A DNA stretch of 64,000 nucleotides from an uncultured Succiniclasticum sp. (GCA_900544275.1 UQUU01000002.1:186001-250000), one strand, 5' to 3'; shown: positions 37,759 through 47,317, counted from the stretch's first letter. Notes: a model not told the origin generated them from the letters alone. A program made the numbers and translations.

Positions 37759-38028
37759 TTAAATCTGGTGCATTGCCGTAAAGATGTCTTCGCTCTGCAC
37801 GCGGATCTCCACGCCAATTTCCTCCGCCAAAGCGGTGAAACGTTCTTTTAAGGTTTTAATATCCATTTTGGCATCCGTCATATCGGCAATCAAGACCATG
37901 TTGAAAAAACCGTCCATGATGTTCTGATTAATGTTGAGAACGTTTACCCGGTTGGCCGCCAATACATTGGTCACCTTGGCAATGATACCGACTTTGTCCT
38001 GCCCTACTACCGTCACTACGATACGCAT
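37759..38028 (-). CDS. ACT domain protein (UPF0237)
   Basis: 89 residues, a single ACT domain: VVTVVGQDKVGIIAKVTNVLAANRVNVLNINQN. ACT domains bind amino acids or similar ligands. It pairs with the downstream UPF0210 gene. The ribosome site is GAGGAGG. Confidence 0.93.
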   Translation of the reverse strand: MRIVVTVVGQDKVGIIAKVTNVLAANRVNVLNINQNIMDGFFNMVLIADMTDAKMDIKTLKERFTALAEEIGVEIRVQSEDIFTAMHQI

Positions 38029-38298
38029 AATTCCATCCTCCTCAGCTTTGATTTACCGGACTGTATATATTCCGCTTGCCTGGTACCGGTGCCGCAAGAC
38101 AACGGCCTGACAGGCAAAAAACTCTGCTCCTGTGCTACCTTTTGCCGTTTCTTCCGGCGACTCCTGTCACTTACATTTCGTATGGATTGCACACTTTTCA
38201 GCCGATTGCCTGTTTCACAGTGCTGTTTTTTTATTGTAACATACTTTGGAAAAATCTGCTTTTCTTTTACAAAGGTCACTATAAGTATATAAAGGCCA

Positions 38299-39006
38299 CT
38301 ACAAGTACGCTAAAATTTCCGCCGGGGCGCTGACGATAACACGGGCCCCCTGTTCCTGCAAAAAACTTTTTTCTTTAAAGCCCCAAGCCACACTGATACA
38401 GGCAATTCCGGCATTAACTGACGCCTGTATATCCACTTCCGAATCGCCGATATAAAGAGCTTCCTCTTTCTCTACACGCAGATTTGCCAGCGCCTCATAC
38501 AACAAATCCGGCGCCGGTTTTTTCGCTTTGCCTTCACGTTCTCCGGTAATCGAAAAAAAGGTCTCCGGAAAATACTGCTCCACCAATTTCTGCACCGCCG
38601 AGTCCGGTTTATTTGACACCACACCCAAACGTAAGCCCCGGCTGCGAAGTTGCTGCAGCAGTTCCGGTATCCCCGCATAGGGGTAGGTTTCATCTTGACA
38701 ATGCGCGTCATAATACGGTTTAAAATCCTGTTCGATCTGATTGATCGTCTTTTTAGCAACAACCGGCGCCGCCGCCCGCTCCAGCAAAAGCCGGGCTCCA
38801 TTGCCGACGAAACTGCGCACTTCCTCCTGCGAACGCTCCGGCAGATCGTTTGCCCGCAACGCATAGTTTACCGCCGTCTGAATATCTTTCAGCGTGTCCA
38901 GCAATGTACCGTCCAAATCAAAAATAAGCGCCTTAATACACTTGTCGGTTGCCAGATTATTTTTTGACACCTTTTTCGCTGCCATGATTTCTTTTTCTGT
39001 TATCAT
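38299..39006 (-). CDS. gph: HAD-family phosphoglycolate phosphatase-like hydrolase
   Basis: 235 residues from the ATG at 39006, which overlaps the end of the PTS gene; another ATG seven codons inward is possible. HAD motifs I (IFDLDGTLLDT), II (GVVSNK), III (KKPAPD) and IV (YIGDSEVD) are all visible. Such enzymes hydrolyse 2-phosphoglycolate or other small phosphate esters. Translationally coupled to the EIIA gene. Confidence 0.85.
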   Translation of the reverse strand: MITEKEIMAAKKVSKNNLATDKCIKALIFDLDGTLLDTLKDIQTAVNYALRANDLPERSQEEVRSFVGNGARLLLERAAAPVVAKKTINQIEQDFKPYYDAHCQDETYPYAGIPELLQQLRSRGLRLGVVSNKPDSAVQKLVEQYFPETFFSITGEREGKAKKPAPDLLYEALANLRVEKEEALYIGDSEVDIQASVNAGIACISVAWGFKEKSFLQEQGARVIVSAPAEILAYL

Positions 39007-39013
39007 CCTGTTT

Positions 39014-39490
39014 TCAGCCAATCTCCACCGCCTCTTCCAGGGCATTGATCTTTCCGGCTTTCAAAAGGGCCACAGCCTCTTTTTCCGGTAGCTCCGTAAA
39101 CACGCAAAGGCAGGCATCGGAGGTTGCTTTTGCCCGAACTGCTGCCAGAGTAAAGGATAAGAGCTTTTCGCCTTTTTTTACTTTTTGTCCCTCAGAAACA
39201 TAAACGGTGAATCCTTCCCCTTTTAATTTGACGGTATCGATTCCTACATGAAGCAAATATTCCAGCCCCTCTGTCGTGGTCAGGCCCAACGCATGCTTTG
39301 TTTCAAAAACAAAATTCACCACACTGTCCGCCGGCGCCAATACCACTCCGTCAGACGGAGAAACCATAAAGCCGTCCCCATTCATTTTTTCAGCAAACGC
39401 TTTATCCGGCGTTTCCGTAATAGAGCGCAGCTCCCCGGTAAAGGGAGAAGCAAAGCGCTGTTTCTTTTTACCAAATATAGAACCAAACAT
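39014..39490 (-). CDS. PTS glucose-type EIIA domain protein
   Basis: 158 residues, a stand-alone IIA-Glc domain: FASPFTGEL start, His66 (FETKHALGL) and the phosphorylation site His81 (YLLHVGIDTV). It passes phosphate from HPr to a sugar EIIBC or acts as a regulator. No EIIBC is adjacent. It is the first gene of an operon with gph. Confidence 0.92.
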   Translation of the reverse strand: MFGSIFGKKKQRFASPFTGELRSITETPDKAFAEKMNGDGFMVSPSDGVVLAPADSVVNFVFETKHALGLTTTEGLEYLLHVGIDTVKLKGEGFTVYVSEGQKVKKGEKLLSFTLAAVRAKATSDACLCVFTELPEKEAVALLKAGKINALEEAVEIG

Positions 39491-39580
39491 ACGGTTCTCC
39501 TTCCTCGTTGCTTAACTTAAAACTCATTTACAAATATGTTCTAGAATAATTCCCCGACTATTTTAAACCATCCACTATCA

Positions 39581-40441
39581 CTATTCATCCAACATCAATT
39601 TGCCTTTTTGGGCTTTTTCTTTTAAGCGTTTCATCTGTTCTTTTTCTATCTGTTGAATGCTTTTCTCCGGAACCGGCAAATCTTCTGGCATAGTACCACC
39701 AATTTTTTTAATAGCACCTCTTACTTCTTTACCTACTGAATAATGAACTTTTGTCGCTACTCCCGCACTTGTAACTTTGTCTTTTCTCAATTTCTCTTCC
39801 GTTTGAGAAATTCGAAATAAGTTGGCAATAAGCTCCGTGCTTCCCATATAATCTAAAATTTTTTGTCTGGCAGTTAATCCTTTTCTATTGTGTATATCTT
39901 CTACGTCCAATCCCCCGTATAGCCCCATATATCCTGCATTTTGGAATATAGCAAATTCTTCACTTGTTATAACACCCGCATCATGTGCAGTTTCAACCAA
40001 AAGTTGATTCCATTGTTTAATATCGCCACGAACAATCAATCTTCTTCTATCTTCATCAAGCTGATTGAAACGATCGGCTATTTCCTGACGATACGTTTGT
40101 ATCGCAAAATAAGTTTGTCCAAGCGCTATCACTTCTTTTCTCGGATCACCATTCTGCACAATTAAATAGCAGGCATATCTTGTAAGTTCATAGTCTTTAA
40201 TCGACTTATTGGCAGCACCGGCTTCCACGATTTTGCTGACCTCGGCAAAATCATACATTACTTCATGCCCACTATTCTCGCAAGCAATCATTGCACGGGC
40301 AATGACTTTTTGAAAGTTTCTCCACTGAACATAATCAAGTACAATCGCAAGTTCTCTCGCACTCCAGTATTCGCTTCCATCTTTTCTAACATATTTTATA
40401 TCTTCAAATTTCTTATATTCTTTTGCTTTTAAATCAGGCAA
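39581..40441 (-). CDS. dinD: DNA-damage-inducible protein D family (BRO-N domain)
   Basis: Start taken at TTG 40441, about 10 bases after AGGAGG; a GTG at 40453 is too close to that site. About 286 residues: the BRO-N-like YVRKDGSEYWSARELAIVLDYVQWRNFQKVIARA, then YELTRYACYLIVQNGDPRK and GYMGLYGG, all typical of DinD. E. coli DinD is SOS-induced and inhibits RecA filaments. I do not see an obvious LexA box. The gene is more AT-rich than its neighbours, which hints at transfer. Confidence 0.9.
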   Translation of the reverse strand: MPDLKAKEYKKFEDIKYVRKDGSEYWSARELAIVLDYVQWRNFQKVIARAMIACENSGHEVMYDFAEVSKIVEAGAANKSIKDYELTRYACYLIVQNGDPRKEVIALGQTYFAIQTYRQEIADRFNQLDEDRRRLIVRGDIKQWNQLLVETAHDAGVITSEEFAIFQNAGYMGLYGGLDVEDIHNRKGLTARQKILDYMGSTELIANLFRISQTEEKLRKDKVTSAGVATKVHYSVGKEVRGAIKKIGGTMPEDLPVPEKSIQQIEKEQMKRLKEKAQKGKLMLDE

Positions 40442-40484
40442 ATTAACGCACACCTCCTTATTTCTCTAACTCTTTCCTTAAATT

Positions 40485-40697
40485 TTACCGGAATAAATGC
40501 GCCAGTACGCTCAAGACAATACTGAGCACAATGCAGGTCATCAGCGGAAAATAAAAGCTGCCATGTTTGCCTTCCACATGGATATCGCCCGGCAAATGCC
40601 CCAACGGCAGAAACTTGCCTCCAAAATGAATCAAAAGGCCTAAGACTAACAATAAAAGGCCCAGTTGCATCAACAGTTTTCCTAAATCATGCGGCAT
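40485..40697 (-). CDS. DUF2905 small membrane protein
   Basis: 70 residues from the ATG at 40697 with AAAGGAG upstream. Two membrane helices flank the conserved FLPLGHLPGDIHVEGKHGSFYFPL, the DUF2905 signature. Function is unknown. Confidence 0.85.
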   Translation of the reverse strand: MPHDLGKLLMQLGLLLLVLGLLIHFGGKFLPLGHLPGDIHVEGKHGSFYFPLMTCIVLSIVLSVLAHLFR

Positions 40698-40978
40698 AAC
40701 GAACTCCTTTATTATAAAATTTAAACAACAGTTAATTTTCATATTGATGATGTGTTACCATAATGGGAAATTAGACCGTAGTAATTAAAGTTATATTTTG
40801 ATTATATTTCATTATACAACATAACTGACAAATAGAGAATGTAGGATCTTTCCACCCCATATCATCCATTACTTTTAAATCAAAGGGACATTGTAAATCA
40901 AAGGGACACATGGTATATTATGAATTAAGTCAATTCATCGCTCTGAGAAAAACATAAATGCATAAAGAAGGTGTCTCT

Positions 40979-41422
40979 ATGAAAAAATTAATAATTTTTA
41001 TTGCAACACTTTTAATATTTTTTTCATCAACCGTCTTCGCCGAATGTAATTTGAATCCAATGCGATGGAAATGGGTCGGTTCTACTGATAAAGTGGGATA
41101 TTTTTATGATAGTAAAACTCTTTCCTATAATACACAAGACCACACTGCTACATTATGGATTGTTTTTTATTACAGGAGAATGGAAGATATTCCAGAATTT
41201 GCCGAATTGGGGCTGAAAGGCGAGATGTATTCCTACTCTTATGAAACGATAAATTATAAAGACAATACCTATATAATAAAAGAAAGCATGCTTAGAAATG
41301 CAGATGGCCAAGTAATAAATTCTTTTAAAATGCCATCCTATGACTTACAACCACTATCAATCCCTCCAGACTCAATTATCGAACACATTGCATTTATTAT
41401 AAAGCCTTCAGATTGGCGTTAG
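40979..41422 (+). CDS. Exported protein of unknown function
   Basis: 147 residues. A signal peptide (MKKLIIFIATLLIFFSSTVFA) precedes a mature part with aromatic pairs (RWKWVGSTDKVGYFYDSKTL) that resembles small secreted proteins common in Negativicutes genomes. An AAGAAGGTG site precedes the ATG. Not recognised. Confidence 0.65.
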   Translation: MKKLIIFIATLLIFFSSTVFAECNLNPMRWKWVGSTDKVGYFYDSKTLSYNTQDHTATLWIVFYYRRMEDIPEFAELGLKGEMYSYSYETINYKDNTYIIKESMLRNADGQVINSFKMPSYDLQPLSIPPDSIIEHIAFIIKPSDWR

Positions 41423-41504
41423 ATATATTATATTAACTAAATATAAACAATCGCATAAGAAATATAAAAAGCTATTTGTCTTTCCGCTTGAAAGGAGACG
41501 TATC

Positions 41505-41726
41505 ATGCCGTATGTAAACATCAAGATCACAAAAGAAGGAAATGTGACTCCGGAACAGAAGAAGCAGCTGATTGAAGGCGCTACCCAATTGTTGGTGGAT
41601 GTCCTGCACAAAAACCCTAAAACTACCGTTGTTACCATTGATGAAGTAGATATGGACAACTGGGGCATTGGCGGCGTACCCGTGGCGGAACTTCGGAAGC
41701 TTGCCAAAGACAACGCAAAAGGTTAA
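41505..41726 (+). CDS. 4-oxalocrotonate tautomerase family protein
   Basis: 73 residues: after Met removal Pro is N-terminal (MPYVNIKITKEG), the catalytic base of this family. The rest fits (TPEQKKQLIEGATQLLVDVL, then IDEVDMDNWGIGG). A GAAAGGAG site precedes the ATG. The physiological substrate is unknown. It is upstream of the nitrogenase-like operon but separated by a probable terminator. Confidence 0.9.
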   Translation: MPYVNIKITKEGNVTPEQKKQLIEGATQLLVDVLHKNPKTTVVTIDEVDMDNWGIGGVPVAELRKLAKDNAKG

Positions 41727-41841
41727 CCACCTTAACCACACACAACACTGATACCGCAAATTTGCCCCGTATCTTTCAAAACCGCTATCTTAGGGGACAC
41801 AGTCACCGTTTCAGAACTCAAAATTACTGTCCTATAATTCA

Positions 41842-41935
41842 AAACCACTTCTTAAGAAAATACAGAAGTCAGATTCAACGTTTATAGTACCATTTTTAAT
41901 CAAACTTCTGTGTTCAAGACAGTGGTTTATTTTTT
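41842..41935 (+). terminator. Nested stem-loop ending in a T-tract
   Basis: The outer arms AAACCACT (41842-41849) and AGTGGTTT (41921-41928) enclose the inner arms ACAGAAGT (41862-41869) and ACTTCTGT (41904-41911). It is followed by ATTTTTT. The 71-base interior is large for a plain terminator, so a small structured RNA is possible. Beyond it, a TATAAT at 41990-41995 is the best -10 for the operon that starts at 42079. Confidence 0.55.
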
Positions 41936-42078
41936 CTGCAATTTACCTAAATCCGCAATACTCTTTTAGCAAACTTAGCAAACTTATGATATAATTACAC
42001 TGTATTTGATAAATTATATTAATAAGAAAATTGTAACATCAAATTAATTATATTCAAGAAAGAGTTCGGAGGCTCGTC

Positions 42079-42897
42079 ATGAAGAAAATTGCATTTTATG
42101 GCAAAGGCGGAATCGGTAAGTCCACCACAGCTGCCAATGTGTCTGCGGCGTTAAGTTTAGCGGGACACAAAGTCTGTCAGATTGGCTGCGACCCTAAAAA
42201 TGACTCCACCCGTTTACTATTGGGACACATCTGCAAAGAAACTGTATTGGATAAAGTACGCACCAACGAAATGGACGACATTAAAGCCGATGATCTTGTC
42301 CATACCGGCTTCAACGGCATCACTTGTGTGGAAGCAGGCGGTCCTGAGCCGGGTGTAGGCTGTGCCGGCCGCGGCATCATTGTCGCCCTGCAGCTGCTGG
42401 ATAAGCTGAAAGCCGTTCCTCCTGTAGACCTGACCTTGTATGATGTATTGGGAGACGTGGTCTGCGGCGGTTTTGCCATGCCCATACGGGAAGGCTACGC
42501 TAATCACATTTACATCGTCTCCTCCGGTGAATTGATGAGCCTGTATGCTGCCAATAACATTGCCAAGGGTATTAAACGCTTTGCTTCACGAGGCAATGTA
42601 CGCCTGGCGGGAATCATCGGCAACAGCCGCAACACGCCGGGAGAGAAAGACCTGTTGGAAACTTTTGCGCAAAAATTGAATACCCGCCTGGTAGCTTTCA
42701 TACCCCGGGATAAAATCGTAAATCTGGCGGAAAATCAACGTCAGACCGTATTGCAATATGCGCCTGACTCAGCCCAAAGCCGGATTTATAAAGATTTAGC
42801 AGAAACCATCTGGCAAAACGAAACGCTTTCCATCCCTACGCCTTTGGAGTTTGAAGAATTAGAAAGTCTGGTAGCCGTTTATGGAACAGAAAACTAA
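42079..42897 (+). CDS. NifH-like reductase component (nitrogenase-like superfamily)
   Basis: 272 residues. The Walker A motif is GKGGIGKST (9-17), and the bridging 4Fe-4S ligands C95 (GCAGRGI) and C129 (DVVCGGFAMPI) are present, as is Arg98 matching the ADP-ribosylation site. It couples ATP hydrolysis to electron delivery as a homodimer to the partner NifD/K-like complex. It is the first of three overlapping genes. No nifB/E/N, draT or glnB lie nearby. Related proteins serve nitrogenase, protochlorophyllide reduction, F430 synthesis or methylthio-alkane reduction; the branch here is not assigned. Confidence 0.93.
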   Translation: MKKIAFYGKGGIGKSTTAANVSAALSLAGHKVCQIGCDPKNDSTRLLLGHICKETVLDKVRTNEMDDIKADDLVHTGFNGITCVEAGGPEPGVGCAGRGIIVALQLLDKLKAVPPVDLTLYDVLGDVVCGGFAMPIREGYANHIYIVSSGELMSLYAANNIAKGIKRFASRGNVRLAGIIGNSRNTPGEKDLLETFAQKLNTRLVAFIPRDKIVNLAENQRQTVLQYAPDSAQSRIYKDLAETIWQNETLSIPTPLEFEELESLVAVYGTEN

Positions 42898-44260
42898 ACC
42901 GGCCACAAAGTGGCTCTTCAGTAAAAATAAATCTTTCAGTTGTACCATGACCGGAGTCTGGCGGGCCGTAGGCTTTTGCGAAGGCTGCGCAGTCATCTTC
43001 CATAGTCCTTTAGGCTGCACCCATGTCGCTTCCCTCATGGATATGGGGGCTCAATACCGCATGATTGGAGATTACATGAAAGAGACAATGGATGCCGTAC
43101 CTTTGATCGCATCGAATCTACGGGAAAAAGACTGTATCTTTGGCGGCGCGGAGCAGCTGCGCAACTGCATTGCGTATGTAATGAATGTCTATAAACCCCA
43201 GTGTCTTGTCATCGCTTCCTCCTGCGTAGCCGGGGTTATTGGCGATGATGTGGAACAGGAAGCGGCCGATGCGGAAACGGAGTATGGGGTTCCGGTTCTT
43301 TGCGTGCCTTATGGCGGTTTTCTGGGGGGCGAATACTCCGATGGTTATTTCCAGACGGTGAGGCTGATCACCCAACGCTTTCTCCGACCGCAGGAAAAAC
43401 TGCCCGGCAGCGTGTTGTTGCTGGGCGATCAGATGGGGCCCTGGGGACAATATGCCCAGGAAGTAAAACGGTTACTGGCGCCTTTCGGCTTAAAAGTAAA
43501 GTGGCAGTTTCCCGGCTATGTTCCTTTTGCCGACTGGCCTGCCATGACGTCCGCCTCTCTTTTGATCCCTCTCAACTATGCCCGAAAAAATCAGGATGGT
43601 CTGGAAGAAATTGCCCGTGATTGGGAAGATAAATTTGCCATTTCCGTATTAAAAGATGTTTATCCCGTCGGTTGGGAAAATACCTGCGCCTGGCTGCGCA
43701 AAATTGCCGCGTTTACAGGAGATGCCGCCAAAGGTGAAACGGTGATCGAGGCAGAACGTAAACGCCTGACAGACTATGTTGCGTCTGTTATTTCCGTCAC
43801 AAAGGGCAAAAAGGCCGTGTTCGGCATAGGCAGAGGCGCCCGCTGGTATCGTCCGGGCGAAACGCTGGAAACATTGCGCCGACTGCAACTGGATATTACA
43901 GCCATCGTGCTGTATGATAAGCTGCTGCCGGAGGATAAGAAGATCATGCGGGCAGAAATCACAAAATGCCCTGCGTTTACCGATTCCCCGGCAACAAGTG
44001 CGGAAAAAGCGTCTGCCGGGGAAACTACCGCTCTGCACACCCTCCCGAATATCCCTATTCTGGACGGAGAAGAAGGTCAGCCGTACATTGAAACGGCGGA
44101 TATTCTTCTGACCACCGACGAAATACTGAACACTGCCACCCGCCAGCTTTTCCTTCCCATGGTACCTCTGGCAGGGACGGAAGGACAGATTGCGCTGATG
44201 CGAACGATTTATCGGGTGCTCTGCCGCTATGGCGCCAAAGGAGGGATTTCCTATGTGTAA
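42881..44260 (+). CDS. NifD-like component of a nitrogenase-like enzyme
   Basis: 459 residues. Metal-cluster cysteines are visible at C33/C36 (GFCEGC), C46 (HSPLGCTH) and C115 (ASSCVAGVIGDD), together with the EKDCIFGGAEQL region. I see no counterpart of the FeMo-cofactor ligands Cys275 and His442, which argues against N2 fixation. It overlaps the nifH-like gene by 17 bases and the next gene by 8. It should form a heterotetramer with the product of 44253-45554. Confidence 0.9.
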   Translation: MEQKTKPATKWLFSKNKSFSCTMTGVWRAVGFCEGCAVIFHSPLGCTHVASLMDMGAQYRMIGDYMKETMDAVPLIASNLREKDCIFGGAEQLRNCIAYVMNVYKPQCLVIASSCVAGVIGDDVEQEAADAETEYGVPVLCVPYGGFLGGEYSDGYFQTVRLITQRFLRPQEKLPGSVLLLGDQMGPWGQYAQEVKRLLAPFGLKVKWQFPGYVPFADWPAMTSASLLIPLNYARKNQDGLEEIARDWEDKFAISVLKDVYPVGWENTCAWLRKIAAFTGDAAKGETVIEAERKRLTDYVASVISVTKGKKAVFGIGRGARWYRPGETLETLRRLQLDITAIVLYDKLLPEDKKIMRAEITKCPAFTDSPATSAEKASAGETTALHTLPNIPILDGEEGQPYIETADILLTTDEILNTATRQLFLPMVPLAGTEGQIALMRTIYRVLCRYGAKGGISYV

Positions 44261-45554
44261 ACCGGAATGGGAATCAGCCTGCCATCACATGTCAACCTGT
44301 GCTTTGACCGGCTCCGCCGCTTTTTTTGACTCTATCCCCGGCAGTTTTATTTTAATCAACGGACCGCTTTGGTGCTATTTTTATACAATGAAGTATGTAG
44401 AAGATTACGATGCTTCTGCTTTACGTCGTTTTCATTGCACGCAACCGGAAAGTGACGCCCTGGTCTATGGCACGGAAAATGATCTGCTGGCAGGGTTCGA
44501 TTTTATTAAAAGCAACTATACACCGGAACGCGTCTTTGTGCAAAACAACTGCAGTGTGAGCCTGGTAGGTGACGATCTGGAAGGTATCGCCGCTAAAGCC
44601 GGGCTTCCCTGGCCGGTGTATGCCATTGACAGCGGCGGTTTGGCAGGCGATTTTCCCGAAGGATATCAGAAAGCCTTTTTACGTGTGATCGAAGAAATAA
44701 AACCGCAGCAGAAAAAAAGCAATACCGACACTGCATCGCCAAAGCCTTCGATAAATGTATTGGGTCTGACGCCAATGTATTATCGGGGAGAAGAAGATAT
44801 CGCAGAAATACGGCGCCTGTTAGAAGCAAGCGGCTATAAAGTAAATGCAATTCCCGGCGGCGGCGCTTCCTGGGAGGACATCCAGCGACTGCCGGAAGCC
44901 GATTTAAATCTTGTAGTACGGGACGAGTTGGCCTTAAAAGCCGCTGTGGCCCTGAAAAAAGCTTTTGGCACGCCCTATCTTTCGGCAGGTCTGCCCTACG
45001 GCATAGAAGGCACTCTCCTCTGGCTGCGCAAAATCGCTGCAGCACTGCCGGGCGCCGATTTGGCTTCCATAGAGCAGGAAGCGGAAAAAATAAAACAGCG
45101 TCTGCAATTTCGGGGCGGCAATACGCAATCCCTGTGGGGACCTCTTTGGTTTGATACGGTCCTTGTGTCCGGCCCGCCCTCAGAAGCCGCCGGCATCGCC
45201 GAAGCCATCCGCAGCGAATGGGTCGACACGGGACGGCTGATCGTCTGTTTCACCCATGCTGCCGACCTGCATCCAAACGCTGCCGATGAAATTTATATTG
45301 TCGAAAGAGACGATGCCGCAATCAAAACAATGTATGAAAACTGGGATAACGGGCTGGTCCTTGGTTCTTCCATGGAAGCCGGCAAACTCTTGCGGCTGCA
45401 AAAGCCTTTTATAAACTGCAATATTGCCTTTCCTACCTACCATGAAATGTCCGTGACCGATCTTCCCCTGTGCGGTCTCCGGGGAGCCACCCTGCTGTTC
45501 GAAAAAATATGGAATGCCAAACTGCAGGACGCCATGGCTCACGTAAAAGAATAA
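44253..45554 (+). CDS. NifK-like component of a nitrogenase-like enzyme
   Basis: Start chosen at the ATG at 44253 behind GGAGGG; an earlier start at 44229 is less likely. 433 residues with ligand-like cysteines C10, C16 (CHHMSTCALTG), C41 (NGPLWC) and one in NNCSVSLVGDD. The two-fold Rossmann layout of NifD/K proteins is retained (VLGLTPMYYRGEEDI, AGLPYGIEGTLLWL). Partner of the preceding gene. The operon ends at the terminator 45665-45706. Confidence 0.88.
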   Translation: MCKPEWESACHHMSTCALTGSAAFFDSIPGSFILINGPLWCYFYTMKYVEDYDASALRRFHCTQPESDALVYGTENDLLAGFDFIKSNYTPERVFVQNNCSVSLVGDDLEGIAAKAGLPWPVYAIDSGGLAGDFPEGYQKAFLRVIEEIKPQQKKSNTDTASPKPSINVLGLTPMYYRGEEDIAEIRRLLEASGYKVNAIPGGGASWEDIQRLPEADLNLVVRDELALKAAVALKKAFGTPYLSAGLPYGIEGTLLWLRKIAAALPGADLASIEQEAEKIKQRLQFRGGNTQSLWGPLWFDTVLVSGPPSEAAGIAEAIRSEWVDTGRLIVCFTHAADLHPNAADEIYIVERDDAAIKTMYENWDNGLVLGSSMEAGKLLRLQKPFINCNIAFPTYHEMSVTDLPLCGLRGATLLFEKIWNAKLQDAMAHVKE

Positions 45555-45664
45555 CTACATAACACTGCAAATGGGATAGGCCATTCTTCAACGCAACATG
45601 CGCAAAAGGTTAAAATCAATTTTGTACGCTATGTCTACTCAGCTGGCGAACGTCTATAAAAAAC

Positions 45665-45706
45665 AAGCCCCACGCCGTATCTGAAGCGTGAGGGCTTTTA
45701 TTTTTT
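45665..45706. terminator. Terminator between the nitrogenase-like operon and the ALDH gene
   Basis: AAGCCC-ACGC pairs with GCGT-GGGCTT, with T-rich runs on both strands (TTTTATTTTTT rightward), so it serves both converging units. Confidence 0.88.
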
Positions 45707-45723
45707 GTCTGTTTCCGTTTCCC

Positions 45724-47142
45724 TTATTTACCTGTATCAAACAAAGCCTTTTGCTGGGTGAATTCCAGCATACCGTAAACGCCGCCTTCCCGGCCTATAC
45801 CACTTTGCTTATAGCCGCCAAAAGGCGCCGCGCAATCCCGCGGGCTGGCGTTAATATACACGTTGCCGGCCTGAATGCGATGGGCTACCGCAATCGCCTC
45901 CTCTTTAGCGCCATACACACAAGCGTTTAAACCATATGCAGTATCATTGGCAATGGCAACCGCTTCTTCTATACCCTTGTAGACAATCACACACAGGACC
46001 GGTCCGAAAATTTCTTCCCGGGCAATTGCCATCGTCCGGTTGTCTACTTCTGTAAAAATTGTAGGCCGGATATAATACCCCTTCCCTTCTTCCGGAACAC
46101 CGCCATAGAGGAGCTTTGCCCCTTCGGCAAGGCCTTGTTCAATAAAGCCTTTAACTTTTTTAAATTGCGCGGCAGAAGCCAACGGTCCTAATTTTACATT
46201 TTCCGCCAAAGGATCGCCCATCGTATATTCCGCAGCGATTTTTACCAACATTTTTTCCACTGCCGCTTTTTCCGCCTGCGGCACCAATAGACGGCTATAA
46301 GCGGTGCAGGTTTGTCCACTGTTTAAAAAGATACTGTTAAAGCAGAGCCGGATTGCTTCCGTATATTCTTTACAGCCGGGCAGCAGCACAAAAGGAGACT
46401 TCCCGCCTAATTCCAAACTGATGCGTTTTACACTGCCCAACGCATGCCTGGAAACTGTGATGCCACCGGCAGTAGAACCGGTGAAAGAAATCATGTTGAC
46501 CAACGGGTGTTCCGACAACACATTACCGACTTCTCCGCCCCGACCCGTCACCAGATTAAACACGCCTTTCGGAAAACCGGCGTTAGCAAAAGCCTCTGCC
46601 AGCCAATACGAAGACAAGGGGGTATGCTGACTGGGCTTTAACACCACCGTATTGCCCATAAGTAACGCCGGTATCACCTTTTGAATGACCTGGCCCAAAG
46701 GATAATTCCAGGGCGTAATACAGCCCACGACCCCCACCGGTTCACGATAAACGGTGGATGCCTCCATTTTTTCCACCATGGGAACCTGATCCGCCAGATC
46801 AATGTAAGAGCGGATCCGTGTATATTGATATTCTACCTGAACCGCTTTAGCAAACGCATACGGCGACCCTAATTCTTTCACTGTGATAGCAATTAACTGC
46901 TCTTTCTGACTTTCAAGTAAAGCCAGAAACTTCTCCATCAATGCCTTGCGTTCCGGCAAAGGTGTGGCAGACCATTGCGGGAACGCAGCCGCGGCAGCCC
47001 GTACAGCTTTATCGACATCCGCGCCATTGCCCGCAGGTACTTTGGCAAATACAGCTTGCGTAGCAGGATTCTCTACTTCTATAAAATCCTTGGAATCGCT
47101 CTCGACCCATTCTCCGTTAATGTATAATTTAGTAAAATCCAT
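45724..47142 (-). CDS. Aldehyde dehydrogenase family protein
   Basis: Start chosen at ATG 47142, 8 bases after AAAGGAG; 472 residues. Catalytic Cys is in NSGQTCTAYSR and Glu in ISLELGGKSPFV. The NAD(P)-binding WNYPLGQVIQKVIPALLMGNTVVLKPS and SFTGSTAGG are present. It oxidises an aldehyde to the acid; the substrate is not evident. It converges on the nitrogenase-like operon, so a link is only positional. Confidence 0.93.
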   Translation of the reverse strand: MDFTKLYINGEWVESDSKDFIEVENPATQAVFAKVPAGNGADVDKAVRAAAAAFPQWSATPLPERKALMEKFLALLESQKEQLIAITVKELGSPYAFAKAVQVEYQYTRIRSYIDLADQVPMVEKMEASTVYREPVGVVGCITPWNYPLGQVIQKVIPALLMGNTVVLKPSQHTPLSSYWLAEAFANAGFPKGVFNLVTGRGGEVGNVLSEHPLVNMISFTGSTAGGITVSRHALGSVKRISLELGGKSPFVLLPGCKEYTEAIRLCFNSIFLNSGQTCTAYSRLLVPQAEKAAVEKMLVKIAAEYTMGDPLAENVKLGPLASAAQFKKVKGFIEQGLAEGAKLLYGGVPEEGKGYYIRPTIFTEVDNRTMAIAREEIFGPVLCVIVYKGIEEAVAIANDTAYGLNACVYGAKEEAIAVAHRIQAGNVYINASPRDCAAPFGGYKQSGIGREGGVYGMLEFTQQKALFDTGK

Positions 47143-47287
47143 AAAATTCATCTCCTTTGCCATTACGCTACCTATCTATTATTATAAGTCTCTGCCACAA
47201 GTTATTCAATGTGTATGTTCTCTTCTTTTTTTAGTTATCAATATTAACTTTATATGCATTAAAAAATTAAATTTCCCTACATGAAAA

Positions 47288-47312
47288 AACCGCCGGTGGT
47301 TAGCCAGCGGTT
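47288..47312 (-). terminator. Terminator of the 47318-47686 gene
   Basis: AACCGC / GCGGTT plus TGG/CCA stem, followed on the minus strand by TTTTTTC. A near copy is found at 48035-48057. Confidence 0.75.
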
Positions 47313-47317
47313 GTGTG

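Noticed and set aside
42079..45554. A true nitrogen-fixation (nif) cluster
   Set aside because: No nifB/E/N, no FeMo-cofactor ligand histidine or cysteine seen, and only three genes; a nitrogenase-like reductase is the better reading.
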